From Rosa chinensis (Eukaryota > Streptophyta > Magnoliopsida > Rosales > Rosaceae): a stretch of 64,000 nt of DNA. The stretch spans positions 49,071,897 through 49,135,896 of the forward strand of contig NC_037088.1 of NCBI RefSeq assembly GCF_002994745.2, written 5' to 3'. Shown in pieces: positions 37,449-49,515 of this stretch (position 1 is the stretch's first letter; each line of letters begins with the position of its first letter). The translations under genes and the position numbers were made by a program. The notes under the pieces were generated by a model. The model saw only the letters and a list, made by a program, of their open reading frames with translations, searched no databases and was not told where the DNA came from.

Positions 37449-40262
37449 CTACAATATTAGAGGTCCACCTTCTTGTCCACTCTTCCTTTTGTTATCAACT
37501 ACTAGTAGTTCATCTCCAGTCCACTGCCTCATTCTTTCCGAGGCTTGTTCTACCTGCAGTTTCATATGTTAAATTGGCCAGATTCTATTTTTTTGAAAGA
37601 TCAAGACGTTTTATACACACTAGAACTTACCTCTTTGTTCCAGTTGGTTTTGTAAACAATGTACAAGAGGATCAGTGTTTGCAAGGATGTCCCGAATATC
37701 ATACCAATCCAAATTCCCTACAACATTAGCAGTTTTCGTTAGCTTAGGTCAAAGACTCGAAAGGGCTAGAATTATGATAGCTAGGTTAGCATAATTACTA
37801 TTAATTGTTAGTTCATGTTAGGTTTGTTACGGAAATGAAACAGTTGAATAGACTAGTCAAAGATGAACAATGAGAAATGATAGTTTACCTCCACTCTCAT
37901 CCCTGTTTTGTAACCAAGAAGAAACCCAAGAGGTAGACCAACAATATAATAACTAAACAAGTTTATGTAAGCCACCAAAGCTTGCCACCCTCCTCCAACA
38001 GCAACACCTGCAAACCATAGTGCTATTACTTCAAGTTCTTCGGGATGATATCCACATATTATGTTTTCGGAATGTCAATAAAAACCGCACATTAAAACAA
38101 GATTGTAGTCAATCAATGATCCTAATTCATAGTCTGCATCGAAGTATGTATGCTACCTGAAATAACCGGCTGAACACTATTGAGTATCATTGTAATACTG
38201 AGAAGGAAAGCTAAACGAGAAACTGCTTGTTGCATCTCTTTGCTCTCAGTAAAGATGATGGCAAAGTGGTCTTTGGCCGCCAAGATAATCCCCCCGAAAA
38301 AGATTCCAATGATTAGAGACTCAATGATCGTGATAATGACGGAGTATTTTGCAGCTCTCGGATGTGCCGATCCAAGCTCATTGGAGACTCGAACGCTGCC
38401 AAGGACTTAAATTGAAGAACTTGTTCTCCAAGGAGCTGATAATAAGAAAATAATAATTGGTAGCCAAATGAACATTTCTTACCTTATTGCTGCATTGATC
38501 CCAATAAACAACATGCCTTCCCAACCATTCAGATTCATGCTGAAACAGGAACACACAAATCATATTGAAAGTTTGAACTATAGTATAGTACTAAAGGGGA
38601 AATGTCCTATATCTAGTGCATATTTTGTTAGACTATGATTCTAGACCATCGATCAAGTAGACTCGCTTGAATTGGAATGAAGAGTCCAACGACATGACAT
38701 TCGAGATATCTTATATGATATCATTAACGTTTGATGGAAGCAATGAAGACTTGGACTGTGTATATGTGGTGAGCAATAGTGACTAAAACTAAGAGTAGAA
38801 AGGGTGACAACTAAGCTGAGGAATAAACTTACCATATTGAAAGGGAGCCAACTGCAATAACAGGATCATCAAGGTGTCCGGTGAGAACAATTATGGTCAT
38901 GAAGTACCAAATCTCTAGGCAAAGCATTACAGCTGAAGCAAGGGAGAGTTTTGCAAAGGACCATAATTCCTTGAAGGCTAACCATGACAATCCCTTCCAA
39001 CCATCTGTACACCAACGAACTATATAAAAGACTTGAGCCAATGACATCCCCCATGCCGAGAAATTATAGGCTGCAGCAGCACCACTCGTTCCCCACCCGA
39101 ACAATTCGATAAAGACATAGAGGATTCCTATGTGTAGAATTAGACTTGCAAAACCAATCCATGCCAGAACCGAAACCCTGCTCTGTGCTTGCAAGAACTT
39201 TTGAGTTGGGAAATTGATGGCCAGTGAAAACATTTGAGGAATGGTTTGGATAGAGAACTTCCCGGCAAGGTTTGCAATGTCATCTTCTTGGCCAAGGAGT
39301 TTTAGGATTGGCGTCGCGAACACATAAAGTGGTAGTAAACCAAAGCATGTGATTATCAGAATTAACCATGATCGTTGCATGTAAACTCCTAGCATTTCTA
39401 CTTGCCCAGCACCAAATGCCTGCCCACACAGTGTTTCAAGTGCACTTGCCATCCCAAGCTGCAGTTTCATACAGCATTGATTGCTTAGTAGGTTTAACCA
39501 TTGATCGAAATCTAGTATACATTTGATGCATTTAGACACCCCTACAAGATTAAATCAAATGCTTGTAATATACATTGTTGTGTCATTTCCTAACACCATA
39601 AACTTTTACTGTCCAACCATTTTCTAAGATGGTATCATAGATTCATAGCTTCGGTTGCATGAGGTCTGAGATCAAAACTGCCAAAATGTCTACATTATTG
39701 TTTTATAAAATTTTATCTAAAATTTGTCTTCCTCTCCCCATGCAGAGTGAGACTAAACACGAGACCTTGGAGTTTAGTGGTTATTCATGAGGCGTAACCA
39801 TGCAAACAACTGGAGTAATTTAATGACATAGTTCTAGCAACAAGTTAAATCAAACACTTTTTGTATATATGAAATGACAGTAGTCAGAAACATGATGAGT
39901 AGCTTTGCCAACAAAAAAGGAAAGAAAAAAGAAACATGATGAGTAGGGATAGAATAGCAATCAATTACCAGAAAGCCAAAAGAGAAATTTGCAATGACAG
40001 ACAGAGAAATTGCAACAGCAGAGAGCTCCAAATTTCCAATATGCCCAACAAAGATGTTTGTGAAGGAGTTAACACCATAGTTGCACAAAATGTTAAAGGC
40101 AATAGGACCAGCAATGGCCCAAAGCTTTTGAGACTCCACAAAGCATATGGTCTTGGCATCATTAAAGGTTTTTATCACCGGATAATCTCCATCACTTGAC
40201 CCAATAAATGTAGTAGGAGCAGAGTGGAGATCTGCAGTTTCCATAGATGAAACTGCATCCAT
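37449..40262 (-). CDS. DTX: MATE / DETOXIFICATION efflux transporter, 7 exons
   Basis: Multidrug and toxic compound extrusion antiporter, expected in the tonoplast or plasma membrane with about 12 membrane spans. Exons: 40262-39969, 39458-38833, 38539-38483, 38395-38157, 38007-37889, 37717-37631, 37553-37449. They join in frame to 508 residues, the usual MATE length. Signatures include IFVGHIGNLELSAVAIS in span 2, LGMASALETLCGQAFGAGQ after the first intron, FPTQKFLQAQS, ARVSNELGS-type RVSNELGSAHPRAAKYS, VGGGWQALVAYINL and YKTNWNKEVEQASERM near the end. The long N-terminal tail and C-terminal YKTNWNKEV match the Arabidopsis DTX31-35 (FFT) clade. Some members there affect flavonoid transport; the substrate here is unknown. 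The start is the first in-frame ATG after an upstream TGA. An upstream ATG in another frame could act as a uORF. Confidence 0.94.
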
Positions 40263-40841
40263 TGATTTTTGTTTCGGGCTATGTCGTTGCCTCGGTGAAG
40301 ACCTAGGACTAGGAGAGGATAGTCTACTACTCTCCTCTGCCTTAACTGCTTCATGTCCTATCAGGGTACCTATTTTTGCAAATTTTTGATGAACCCTTTG
40401 AGCCTTTTTGCACCTTCTGAAGCTTCAGAATGAAGAAAGCTGAGAAAAGTTTTGATCTCTTGCTCTGCAGTTTTTATTTGTTTTATTTAATACTTTGACT
40501 CAAATTAATTTTCTGGTTTTGCAGACTGTTTGCTGCAAGCTATAATTTAGGCAAACCATAGAAAGAAATCAATCTGACAGAAGACGATGACCAAGTCAGT
40601 TTGCAAGAGAACAAAGTTCAGTTTTCAGTTATTTCTTTGAAGAATTGTACACGTAGTAATTGCCCTTGATACTTTTTTTTTTTTTGGGTACACTTTGCCT
40701 TTAATACTTTGATTCACATTTGAATGATTTGATATTACGAAGTAATATTCTTTTATAAAAATTAGTATTATGTGAACCTCTAGGTGAGTTTATGCAAGCA
40801 CAATTCGTGATGGAATAGAATGTAGAAAAATGAGGTGATTA
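40263..40841 (-). other. MATE gene 5' UTR and promoter region
   Basis: Non-coding. The minus strand upstream of the start has an out-of-frame ATG (near 40350) whose short reading frame overlaps the MATE start. No other gene seen. Confidence 0.45.
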
Positions 40842-41196
40842 GGCCATCTCCAATCAAACGTGTATAGTTTAAATTATAGACCATGGATGTCCAAAACTCA
40901 TCTTGAATCATTGATTGGGTCTCTTACAAAAAACACAAATGGAGGGCTAAAGTCTATAAGTTGTTCTAAATATTAAAATATAGTCCAACGTTTAGACCAT
41001 GAATGGAAAGCTGCTGGCCCACCTTTGAATGATTAATTGGTTCAAATTTGAATAAAATATATTAAAATTTATAATTTAAACCTCAAATAATTGAAGTTGG
41101 AAAAATTATAGACCTTGCTATTTAGATTAATAGTACATTCCAAATGTCTAAAATTTAGACTATATAGTCCATTTTAAACCCAATTGGAGATGGCCC
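40842..41196. mobile_element. Harbinger/Tourist-like MITE with TTA duplication
   Basis: 355 bp, starting GGCCATCTCCAATCAAACG and ending in the inverted form CCCAATTGGAGATGGCCC. Flanked by TTA at 40839-40841 and 41197-41199. The TTA duplication and GG(G)CCATCTCCAA end are typical of PIF/Harbinger-derived MITEs. Non-coding. Confidence 0.85.
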
Positions 41197-41199
41197 TTA

Positions 41200-41858
41200 A
41201 ATCTTCATATTTTTTCACTTATGTTTTATGTGTTGATACTGTATATTCGTTATATTATCTGTTGAATTAACAAAACACTATAAAATGAACTATAGACACT
41301 CGTGTGTTAGTTTGTTGCTTCTATTTATGTGATCAAAACATCGGATTCTCTACTTGCATTTTTGTTATAATCTCATGCTTATGACCAACTACGCCATTGC
41401 ACAAAAAATGCTCATAATTCTCTCAATTTTTCTCAATCTCTCTCTTTTGTCCTTTCGGATCTTCGAAGTGACTGTAAGAGAATCCTATGACCGTTTACAG
41501 TGTGGACTATAATAGATAACAAAAAGGCATAATCATTAGCAAAAGGAAAAGACAGAGCAAAATGATGGGGCATATCATATCATCTACCGACCTAAAAAGG
41601 GAATGTCAAATATATAATCATGAGAATGTGACTCAAAACCCTACAATAAGGAAAGGAACCAAGGGAAAACTGGAAAGAATATTATTGGGATTTCAGATCC
41701 ATCTTGTAAAGATCTAATTTCAAAGAGGCAAAACTTTTCCTAATGGGAAAATTACTTTATACATCAATATACTCTACAAAAGATCTTTTTCTAAATTTTT
41801 TACAGGGAGAGAAATTTGTTGTGAAGAGAGCAGAAAATGTGACTGGCGTGTAATGCTC
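41200..41858. other. Gene-free interval and receptor-kinase 3' UTR
   Basis: AT-rich, no gene seen. The portion adjoining 41858 should be the 3' UTR of the minus-strand receptor kinase. Confidence 0.5.
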
Positions 41859-44564
41859 TTAGCTATGGTCAGTATTGACAGTAAAGCTCACTGAACTTCT
41901 TCGGTTTTCATGCACATTCTCATTTACTAAGGAAGAGACATTACCAAGTGACGACTCTGAACCGCAACTAGATAATTTCGTATTACAACCAGAGAAGTTG
42001 TCGCTGGCAATCGATGGACTGTGTCCAGAATCGGAATTCACCCCACAGAATGACTCCCCTGAAACCAGCGCTTGTAACAACTTTGGTGCTGGAGGAACAG
42101 TCACTTCCACGACCCCTTCCAACATTGTCACTACCATCCCCATTGTAGGCCTTGTTGCCTCGTCGTCCTGTATGCACCACACCGCCACTAATGCAACACG
42201 CTCTGCCTCCTTAAGGTTATACTTGCTCCCGAGTCTATCATCAATTACAGCCACCACATTGCCATCAATTATCTGCTGTGATGCCCACGAAGGAAAGCAC
42301 CAAGAATCTGTTATTTCATTTCCACCCTCTCTGCCGCCTGTAGATGGAGGTGCCTCCCACATTCTATGGCCTCCAAGTAATTCTATCAATGTCTTTCCAT
42401 AGCTGTAAACATCGGCTTTTGTGGTGATTGGATCACCAGGTCTGCACTCTGGCGCTACATAGCCATAGGTATAGCCATGATTACCATCAGCAGCTAATGC
42501 TCCACTAAAGTCTCTGTGAATCAGCTTTGCTAACCCAAAATCTGACACCTTTGCCGTGTAATCACAATCAAGCAAAATGTTTTCTGGTTTGATATCACAA
42601 TGGATTATGGAATCTCTACACCCCTCATGTAAATATGCAATGCCTCTTGCCGTACCAACCGCTAGCCGAAACCTAACATCCCAGCTCAAATTTGGACCGT
42701 CTCGACGTAGATACACACTTAGAGGACCATTTGGCATGTAATCATATACCAGAAGTCTATGAGAATCTTCTGAGCAGAAGCCTCTGAGTCTCACAAGATT
42801 GACATGCTGAATGTTGCCAATGGTGCAAACTTCTGCTCGGAATTGTTGCTCTCCGCTGCCTGGCCTCTCCAAGCGTTTCACTGCAACAAGAGTACGGTCT
42901 GATAGCTCCCCTAGGAAAACCGCTCCAAAGCCACCATGCCCGAGTTTCTCTTTAAAACCCCAGGTTGCAGTCTGAAGCTCTTTGTAGGAAAATACCTTCA
43001 AATTCAACACCGGCAGCAAAACACTTTCCTCTGCTCCTCCATTCCTCTTCATCCTTCTTCTCCTAATCAATACAACCACCACCACAAAACCCAAAACCGC
43101 AACTGACCCAACAATGCTAGCACCAAAAACTGTATAATTCATAACCTTAGCCTTCCTGTTCTTCAAGATCACACCTTTTCGTACCTTCAAATTCAAAACA
43201 CTACCAGCGTCCATACTGCTATTACCATCAGAGCTCAGATTCCTCAAATTCGACACAGACCCGAAATAATGTCTACACAAACTAGATCTCTCGTTGTACT
43301 GAAAACCAATACAAGAACAAACTTGCAAGCACATCTTTTCACAACCATCCCTACCAGTAATCGAACTATTATGCCAACTTTCCGCCAAACTCTCAACCTG
43401 AACCTCCACGAAACCATCATCTCTTTCCTCACAAGGCACATCACCAAACCTCTCACACCCACCGGAATAGTCCCCAGAGTCCCAACCAGACTCATCCACA
43501 GGCTTAAACCCTGAGGGACACTCACAGGGTTCAGCGGTCTCACTATCACAAACCCCAAACCTCCCACACAAACCAAACACTCTGCACTTGTCCTCAGGCT
43601 GGTACCAAAACTTGTCCCAGGTCTCGCTTAAACCCCAAGTATACTGCCGGAGCTGACCCGAATGGTCTATCTGGAACCGGGTCAGCGGAGGGTCCAACCC
43701 TCTCTCCAACGGCCGCTCGGTGAACCCAAACGACGCCGTCGGCTTGAACGGGTCTACGAAGTGAAACATATAGATATACTTAACAGTCATCTCCGGCACA
43801 TCAGCGAAAGCCTTACCGTCCCAAACCCCGGTCCTCCAGTACTCAACACTACCGTTAAAAACGAGCTCAAACTCACCGTAATCCTGCGGGCGCAACCGCA
43901 GCGAATACAAACCCGGGGACGGGTCCTCCGCGCTCCGCCAGCTGGTCAGGCCCCGCTCCGCCGTCAGATTCATGCCGGGGAGCCACGTGTCAGCCGGGTG
44001 ATCGAAGCTCTGCCACGCGAGTTCCCCGGAGCGGGTGAGCAGCACCAGATTGCCGCTCTCCAAGAGCACGACTTGGGCGCCGACGGCGGAGGCGGCGGCG
44101 GTGCTCTGGCTGGCCCAGAGAGTCGAGTTATCGGAGTCTATAACGACGAGCCGGCCGTCGGTGGCTGTGATTTCGAGTCTGGCTGAAGTGAGATTCTTGA
44201 CGGGGCGGTCGCGGTTGGCGACCCAGACTACGGTGGGGACCTGAATTGAGGAGTACATTATTGCCAAGTAGGCGCCGCCATTAAAGGGGAAGAAGCCGAG
44301 CTGAAAGGTCCTGTTGCGACTGCAAATGGTGGAGTTGCCATCGACTATAACCTTGTTGGTTCTCAAGGGTGCGTACCAGAGAATCTTCGAGACAGTTCTT
44401 GAAGACCCGTTTGAGTTTGGAGTGGGATATGGAAGGGTGTTGGAGAACTGGGTTGGGCTTTGGGGTGAAGTAGTTTTGGGAATGGGATTGGAGTTTGTGG
44501 AGATGAGAATCAGGGTTTGGAGTATGGGGAGGAGGAGAGAGATGCGAACCATGGAAGAAGGCAT
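41859..44564 (-). CDS. SD22: G-type lectin S-receptor-like kinase, RLK4/SD2-2-like, intronless
   Basis: Single-exon receptor-like kinase of 901 residues, expected at the plasma membrane. It has a hydrophobic signal peptide (about 1-22, VRISLLLPILQTLILIS) and a bulb-type lectin domain (about 85-190, with VPTVVWVANRDRPV). An S-locus glycoprotein region follows (about 200-340), then a Cys-rich PAN/EGF-like part (CEKMCLQVCSCIGFQY). One membrane span lies near 472-497 with an RRRRMKR stop-transfer. The kinase domain is at about 530-815: LGHGGFGAV loop, VAVKRLERPGSGE, catalytic loop HCDIKPEN (non-RD), DFG and APE present. The kinase and the C-terminal VPPAPKLLQALVSGESF resemble Arabidopsis SD2-2 (RLK4). 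Oddity: between DFG and APE the expected MRGTxGY stretch is replaced by AADGNHGYTYGY, and W after APE is C. The frame is intact. The first ATG of the frame was chosen; a second Met five residues on is possible. Confidence 0.93.
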   Translation of the reverse strand: MPSSMVRISLLLPILQTLILISTNSNPIPKTTSPQSPTQFSNTLPYPTPNSNGSSRTVSKILWYAPLRTNKVIVDGNSTICSRNRTFQLGFFPFNGGAYLAIMYSSIQVPTVVWVANRDRPVKNLTSARLEITATDGRLVVIDSDNSTLWASQSTAAASAVGAQVVLLESGNLVLLTRSGELAWQSFDHPADTWLPGMNLTAERGLTSWRSAEDPSPGLYSLRLRPQDYGEFELVFNGSVEYWRTGVWDGKAFADVPEMTVKYIYMFHFVDPFKPTASFGFTERPLERGLDPPLTRFQIDHSGQLRQYTWGLSETWDKFWYQPEDKCRVFGLCGRFGVCDSETAEPCECPSGFKPVDESGWDSGDYSGGCERFGDVPCEERDDGFVEVQVESLAESWHNSSITGRDGCEKMCLQVCSCIGFQYNERSSLCRHYFGSVSNLRNLSSDGNSSMDAGSVLNLKVRKGVILKNRKAKVMNYTVFGASIVGSVAVLGFVVVVVLIRRRRMKRNGGAEESVLLPVLNLKVFSYKELQTATWGFKEKLGHGGFGAVFLGELSDRTLVAVKRLERPGSGEQQFRAEVCTIGNIQHVNLVRLRGFCSEDSHRLLVYDYMPNGPLSVYLRRDGPNLSWDVRFRLAVGTARGIAYLHEGCRDSIIHCDIKPENILLDCDYTAKVSDFGLAKLIHRDFSGALAADGNHGYTYGYVAPECRPGDPITTKADVYSYGKTLIELLGGHRMWEAPPSTGGREGGNEITDSWCFPSWASQQIIDGNVVAVIDDRLGSKYNLKEAERVALVAVWCIQDDEATRPTMGMVVTMLEGVVEVTVPPAPKLLQALVSGESFCGVNSDSGHSPSIASDNFSGCNTKLSSCGSESSLGNVSSLVNENVHENRRSSVSFTVNTDHS

Positions 44565-46096
44565 GGAGAGAGGGAGAGAGGAGGAGTTTCATGGAAATCT
44601 GCCATTCACGGACAGAAATGAAAGAGGTTTCATCTCTGGTTGGAACCTGTAGAGGAGTCTGACGAGGAGTGGGGGTGGAATTACTGAAATGGCCTTGGTC
44701 GACGTGGGATTTCTGGAAGGTTTGATTGAATGCGGGTGTGTTATAAGCGGAAAGATAATTCGAAAATTATGACATTGCCAAAAGAAAATTTATGTTAATG
44801 GTCGTTGATGGTGTTGCCTTTTTACTTTGAATGGATTGATAGCTTCATTATTGAGGTGGATTGTAGTATCATGAATAGTTGCTGAGAGGAAATGGGAGGT
44901 TGAAGTGTGATTATCATGTAATTTGTTTGTTGCGGTGGAGAGATTATGATATTTTATATGCGTAAATGATATTTATACGTTATCTTAATAGAAATTGAAT
45001 TCAATCGAGTTAGGATACTGGGCACTTTTAATGTAGTTCATACAAATTCTTGTTAGATGCTAGATGACCAGCCTCTCATGTCTTATTTGTTATCATAGTT
45101 ATATGACATAAATATGAGCCATATTTTCATAAAATTTTATACATTGTCTTTAACACTAGTCCAATAACATAGCTGAAACAGATTTTTTAGAGGATTATCA
45201 TAAGATCTCTTGTGATTTTAATTCTTTATTGTATCGTGGTAGTCACATAAAAAATTTTATATTTTCCAAAATTTATAATAAAAACTAATTTCATTTCTAA
45301 AAATGGTCATTATATGAAGTAAGAACAATTTCAAAATTTTGGATAAAAAAAAGGATACGAAAGTGACAAGAAAAGGAAGGTGGTCGTGGAGGCTATTTTA
45401 GTAAAATAGCAAGTGTCAAATGCTGTGGTCTCGGACAAGGGCTCTAAAGTCCACTAAAAGGCCAGAGTCACGGAAGGCGGAAGTCATCTCTTTTCAACGA
45501 ATAGAATTATAAAAAAAGGAAGCAAAAAGAGGGAAAGAATATTTTTCAAGTATGGAACTAAACAAATATAAAAATCCAAAATAAAATTTTAATAACTTTT
45601 TCTATTTTCAATTTCGACAATTATTAATACGTACATATTTCTCTGAGATACCAAGACAAAAGCAGTGACAGTGAATCTCGTTGTCATTGACAAATCTTCC
45701 CTCCTTTGCTGACATTACTGTCCTCTTGTTCATGTGCTGCGCATGTCAAATAGTAATCTTTCTAAAGTAATATCACGTCCCTAATCCCTTCCCTTTTACC
45801 TTTCTCGAGGCTTCTTTAGCGCCAAAAGATTTTGCATTTTCGAGGTTTCCTTTTTCTACGAAAATTATATACAGTGATTCACTGTCTATTAAGTAATCTA
45901 AGCTCTTAATATTTGTAGTTATTTTTTTTTATATAAATAACTAAAAAGTGTATCTGATGTTATAAAACTATCAATTCTTTGTTAGTGTAAGTGCACGTCA
46001 GTGGTGCTCTGTAATAGTTTTACTCAGTTTAAATCTGAATAGAACTAGTCTATTTGATGTAAGATATATTGATGTATTGTAGATGACTCCCAACTT
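44565..46096. other. Receptor-kinase upstream region and gene-free DNA
   Basis: 5' UTR and promoter of the minus-strand receptor kinase, then AT-rich DNA up to the Copia insertion. No gene or repeat recognised. Confidence 0.5.
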
Positions 46097-46101
46097 TGAT
46101 A

Positions 46102-46620
46102 TGTAAGTTGAAATTGAACAATTACAAGCTTATATTTAGCACAAGAAATACTGTTACCAATAGAGCAAGTAATTAGAGATATTAAATAATTCATATTCTC
46201 TGTTAAATATATTTATTACATGAATCAAATAAATATATTAGGAAACCTAAATAGCTTGAATCAAGCACTAAGATGTCGGAATACATATATCATAGTGATT
46301 ACAGACATTATTGTGATTACAATTATCCTTTATGGGAGGACATTGTATTAGGATGTTTTCACTATAAATACTTGGTCCCTGTACTCTCTTTCACATGAGC
46401 TATTCAATTCGATCTTGCCCCATAGATAGACAGCACACAAAGAGAAGTACAGAAGATCTGTATTTGTGATGGCTTCATCAGTTCCAGCAGGTATACATCT
46501 TGTTCCAAGGATCTACATATTTGTTTCTCTATTATTATACATGCATGTGTCTATGTGAGTGCAATATATGTGTTTGTGTCTTATATGCAATTGTATTAGT
46601 GTTCCAGATTTGCACTTTCA
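46102..46620 (+). repeat. 5' LTR of the plus-strand Copia element
   Basis: 519 bp. Contains a TATA-type box ACTATAAATAC at 46361-46371. Near its end it carries an ATG (46469) that appears to be the gag start, spliced at 46491. Confidence 0.95.
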
Positions 46621-48394
46621 ATTGGTATCAGAGCCAATTGCATGTTTCATAAACTAATTCAGTTTTGCATGTTTTCTTCCTAAACAAAAATAAAATAAAA
46701 TAAGGGGACTAACTTATTAAATTGTAAGCCTTGTTTTCAATAGACCCAAACCTAAGCCTGCTTTCGGGCCCAAGGTTCACATACACACAACGCACATGCG
46801 CAAAATCATGTCCTCTATTGACTGTTGTCCTCTAACCGGTCATTCTCAGCAGTTTTCCCAAAATTGGGAATTAGGTTCTAGAGAAAAATCAAATCGATCC
46901 TGTGTATTCCGTGTTTTTGAACCAAATCGCTGTGAGATACAAGTTCGATATTCCTTCGTATGTTGCTGTATATGTTTATCTTGCTTTGATTAACTGTTGC
47001 AGCAGGAACACCGGGTTAGTTTCGATTTTGAAATCTTCTTTTTATGTGTATATGATTCTTGATTGAGCATCTAAACACTAAAAGCATTCCTAGCATGCTT
47101 TTAGATGGTGACCAGATGAAATTTACTTTAGTATAGTTGATCTTGAATTCTTGATGTTTGGAATTGGTTGAAAATTTCTGAATGATCAATTGCCTGGTCT
47201 TGAATTATGGTTGAATTATATATACATATATATTTGTTTGTCTTAAATTGTTGACAAGATAATCTCCCACTATGGTAATCCAACTTTCATAATCTTGCTC
47301 ATGGAAATTCGTTGAAGAACAGGTTGTTCTCTTTCTTTGGTTTTAACTTAGCTTGGTGTGTTAAAAATTAAGGAGTAATAACCACTAGTTCTAAATTGCA
47401 AGATGGTATATTGACACATATTGTACACATCAATCTGTAAATGTATTGTCTTGAAATCATTTGGATATAGAATTAGGAAAATTGTGTCTTTATTTTTTGG
47501 AACAAAATTGTATCTTCAACACAAGGATTAACTCTTGTGTTCTTAAAAGTAAAACAGTGCATCATGAAGTATTAAAAACTAAATTCAGAGAACTCGACTT
47601 TTCTTCTTGCTATACATGTGTTGACTGTTCCAGGGATATTTTGGTTTTTAGTATTTTGGTTTTGCAAATAAGAAACTTAAGCAATAACATATTCTTTTGA
47701 CATACAAGTAAGATCTGTTATTGAAAATTAATATGCATATTATGGGGATTCTAATTACCATATATTCTGGTTTAATCTCGAGTTGTTTTGTTGTGACTTG
47801 ATTTCTTTTGTATTCATAGTTTTCTGAAATTTGTTTTGGACAAAAACTAAGGTAGAAAACAAAAATTTTCTTTTCTTTTCTTTCCCAGCTTTGAACACCT
47901 CAGGATTGTCCCTTGCAACCATTGAACCTCTCAATGGTTGTAACTTTAAGAAGTGGAAGGAATCCATAGAGCTTTACCTTGGCCTCCAGGGAGTTGATTG
48001 GTGCCTGACTGAGCCCGAACCGCTGATAGATGACACTAGCTCTGACCTTGTGATTGTGAAACATAGAGAATGGGTTAGAGCCAATAGGATGACCAAGCTT
48101 ATTTTTAAGAAAACCATGATTGCTGTGGTTAGGGGGAGTATTGTTGACAAAGACACAGCCAGTGAGTTTATGGCTGCTATTGCCTTGAAGTTTCGAGAGA
48201 ATGAGAAGGCAGAGATTTCTCTTCTACTGGATATGTTGATGGGGATCAATTATGATTCCTCTAAGAGTGTATATGAGCATATCATGAAGGTCATTGATAT
48301 CACCACTAGGCTTGGAGATCTGGAGATACCCCTGCCCGCTGAATTTATAGTGCATCAGTCCTTAAGAACCCTGCCTGCCTTTTTTGGTAGTTGA
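46469..48394 (+). pseudogene. Copia gag, spliced start in the LTR, frameshifted end
   Basis: The apparent first exon is 46469-46490 inside the LTR (MASSVPA plus one base), with donor CAG|GTATAC. The acceptor TTTCCCAG ends at 47888 after a pyrimidine run. The join is in frame and gives ALNTSGLSLATIEPLNGCNF, the usual gag N-terminal region (UBN2 type) with FKKWKESIELYLG. The frame stays open through RSLRTLPAFFG-like sequence and hits a stop at 48392-48394; the homologous reading continues in another frame directly afterwards, so a small indel has broken gag here. The 1.4-kb intron is an inference from consensus and frame. Confidence 0.75.
46623..46635 (+). other. Primer-binding site, initiator tRNA-Met type
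   Basis: TGGTATCAGAGCC, two bases after the end of the 5' LTR, complementary to the 3' end of plant initiator tRNA-Met. Confidence 0.93.
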
Positions 48395-49515
48395 AGGCCA
48401 CTTATTTTACACAGAAGGATATGTGGGATTTGAATGAACTAATAGCGATATGTGTGCAAGAGGAAGATAAGATCAAGAGGGACGGACCACTTGTTGTGAA
48501 TCTGATCTCAAAGTCGAAATGGAAGGGAAAAGACAAAGTTGTTGCCTCTAGTGCAGTTGGTTCTGGAGAAAGTACTAGTGATACCAAGCCTTACAAACTT
48601 GGCCCCAAGAAGTCTGTGAACAGCAAGGGTAAGAAATCGAGAGTCTTAAAATGCTTCTTTTGTAAAGAGGAAGGTCATATGAAGAAAAATTGCCAAGGAT
48701 TCAAGGATTGGATGGAAAAGAAGGGTAAGTCACAGTTAGATACTTTCTCTATTGAAGTTAATTTAGTTGATTTATCTCCTAGTTCTTGGTGGATTGACAC
48801 CGGCTCACCGATTCACATTACGAATTCATTGCAGGGCTTTCTAAGCAAGAGAGCTCCAAGGAAAAGTGAGGTGCAAGTAGCAGTTGGGAATGGCATGGGA
48901 GTGGTTGTGAAGGCTATAGACACAGTCCGTTTAGTGTTAGGCTTAGGCGCTCTCTTTGATTTACTCAATGTTTTCTATATTCCCTCGATGAAGATGAATT
49001 TAATTTCTGGTTCTCAGTTAGTTAAACAAAGATGTACTTTTTACATCAACTCTTTCGGAATAAAAATCTCTCATGATTCTCGTTATATTGGCTCAGCTTC
49101 TTTCTTGAATGATTATTGGTCTCTTGAATGCTCTTATCCTAAAGAAATATTGCTGATTGAGAATGCACAGAAAGATATAAGTAAAAAGAGAAAACACAAT
49201 GAGAACTCATCTTATCTTTGGCATCGAAGACTTGCACACATATCTAAAGATAGATTACAGGGAATGGTGAAAGAAAACTTGCTATCTGCACTAGATTTTT
49301 CAGATTTTGACACCTGTATTGAATGTGTAAGGGGGACAATGACTAAGTCCAGAAATGAAGAATCCAACAGAAGCATAGAGCCGCCGCAACTTATCCACAC
49401 AGACATTTGTGGACCTTTTGCACACCAAACTATATGTGGTAATAAATACTTTATTACCTTTATAGATGACTACACCCGATATTGTAATGTTTTTCTCATC
49501 TCAGAAAAATCATAG
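48391..49515 (+). pseudogene. Copia gag C-terminus, protease and integrase N-terminus
   Basis: Continues gag (KDMWDLNELIAICVQEEDKI). A CCHC zinc knuckle (CFFCKEEGHMKKNC) follows, then the aspartic protease motif WWIDTGSPIHIT, then the GAG-pre-integrase HHCC region (LWHRRLAHISKD...CIEC) and the start of the integrase core (IHTDICGPF; FIDDYTRY). It ends at an in-frame TAG in the integrase core, with a further frame change just after. Confidence 0.92.

Noticed and set aside
41875..42402. Plus-strand ORFs over the receptor kinase
   Set aside because: Antisense shadows of the intact minus-strand coding frame.
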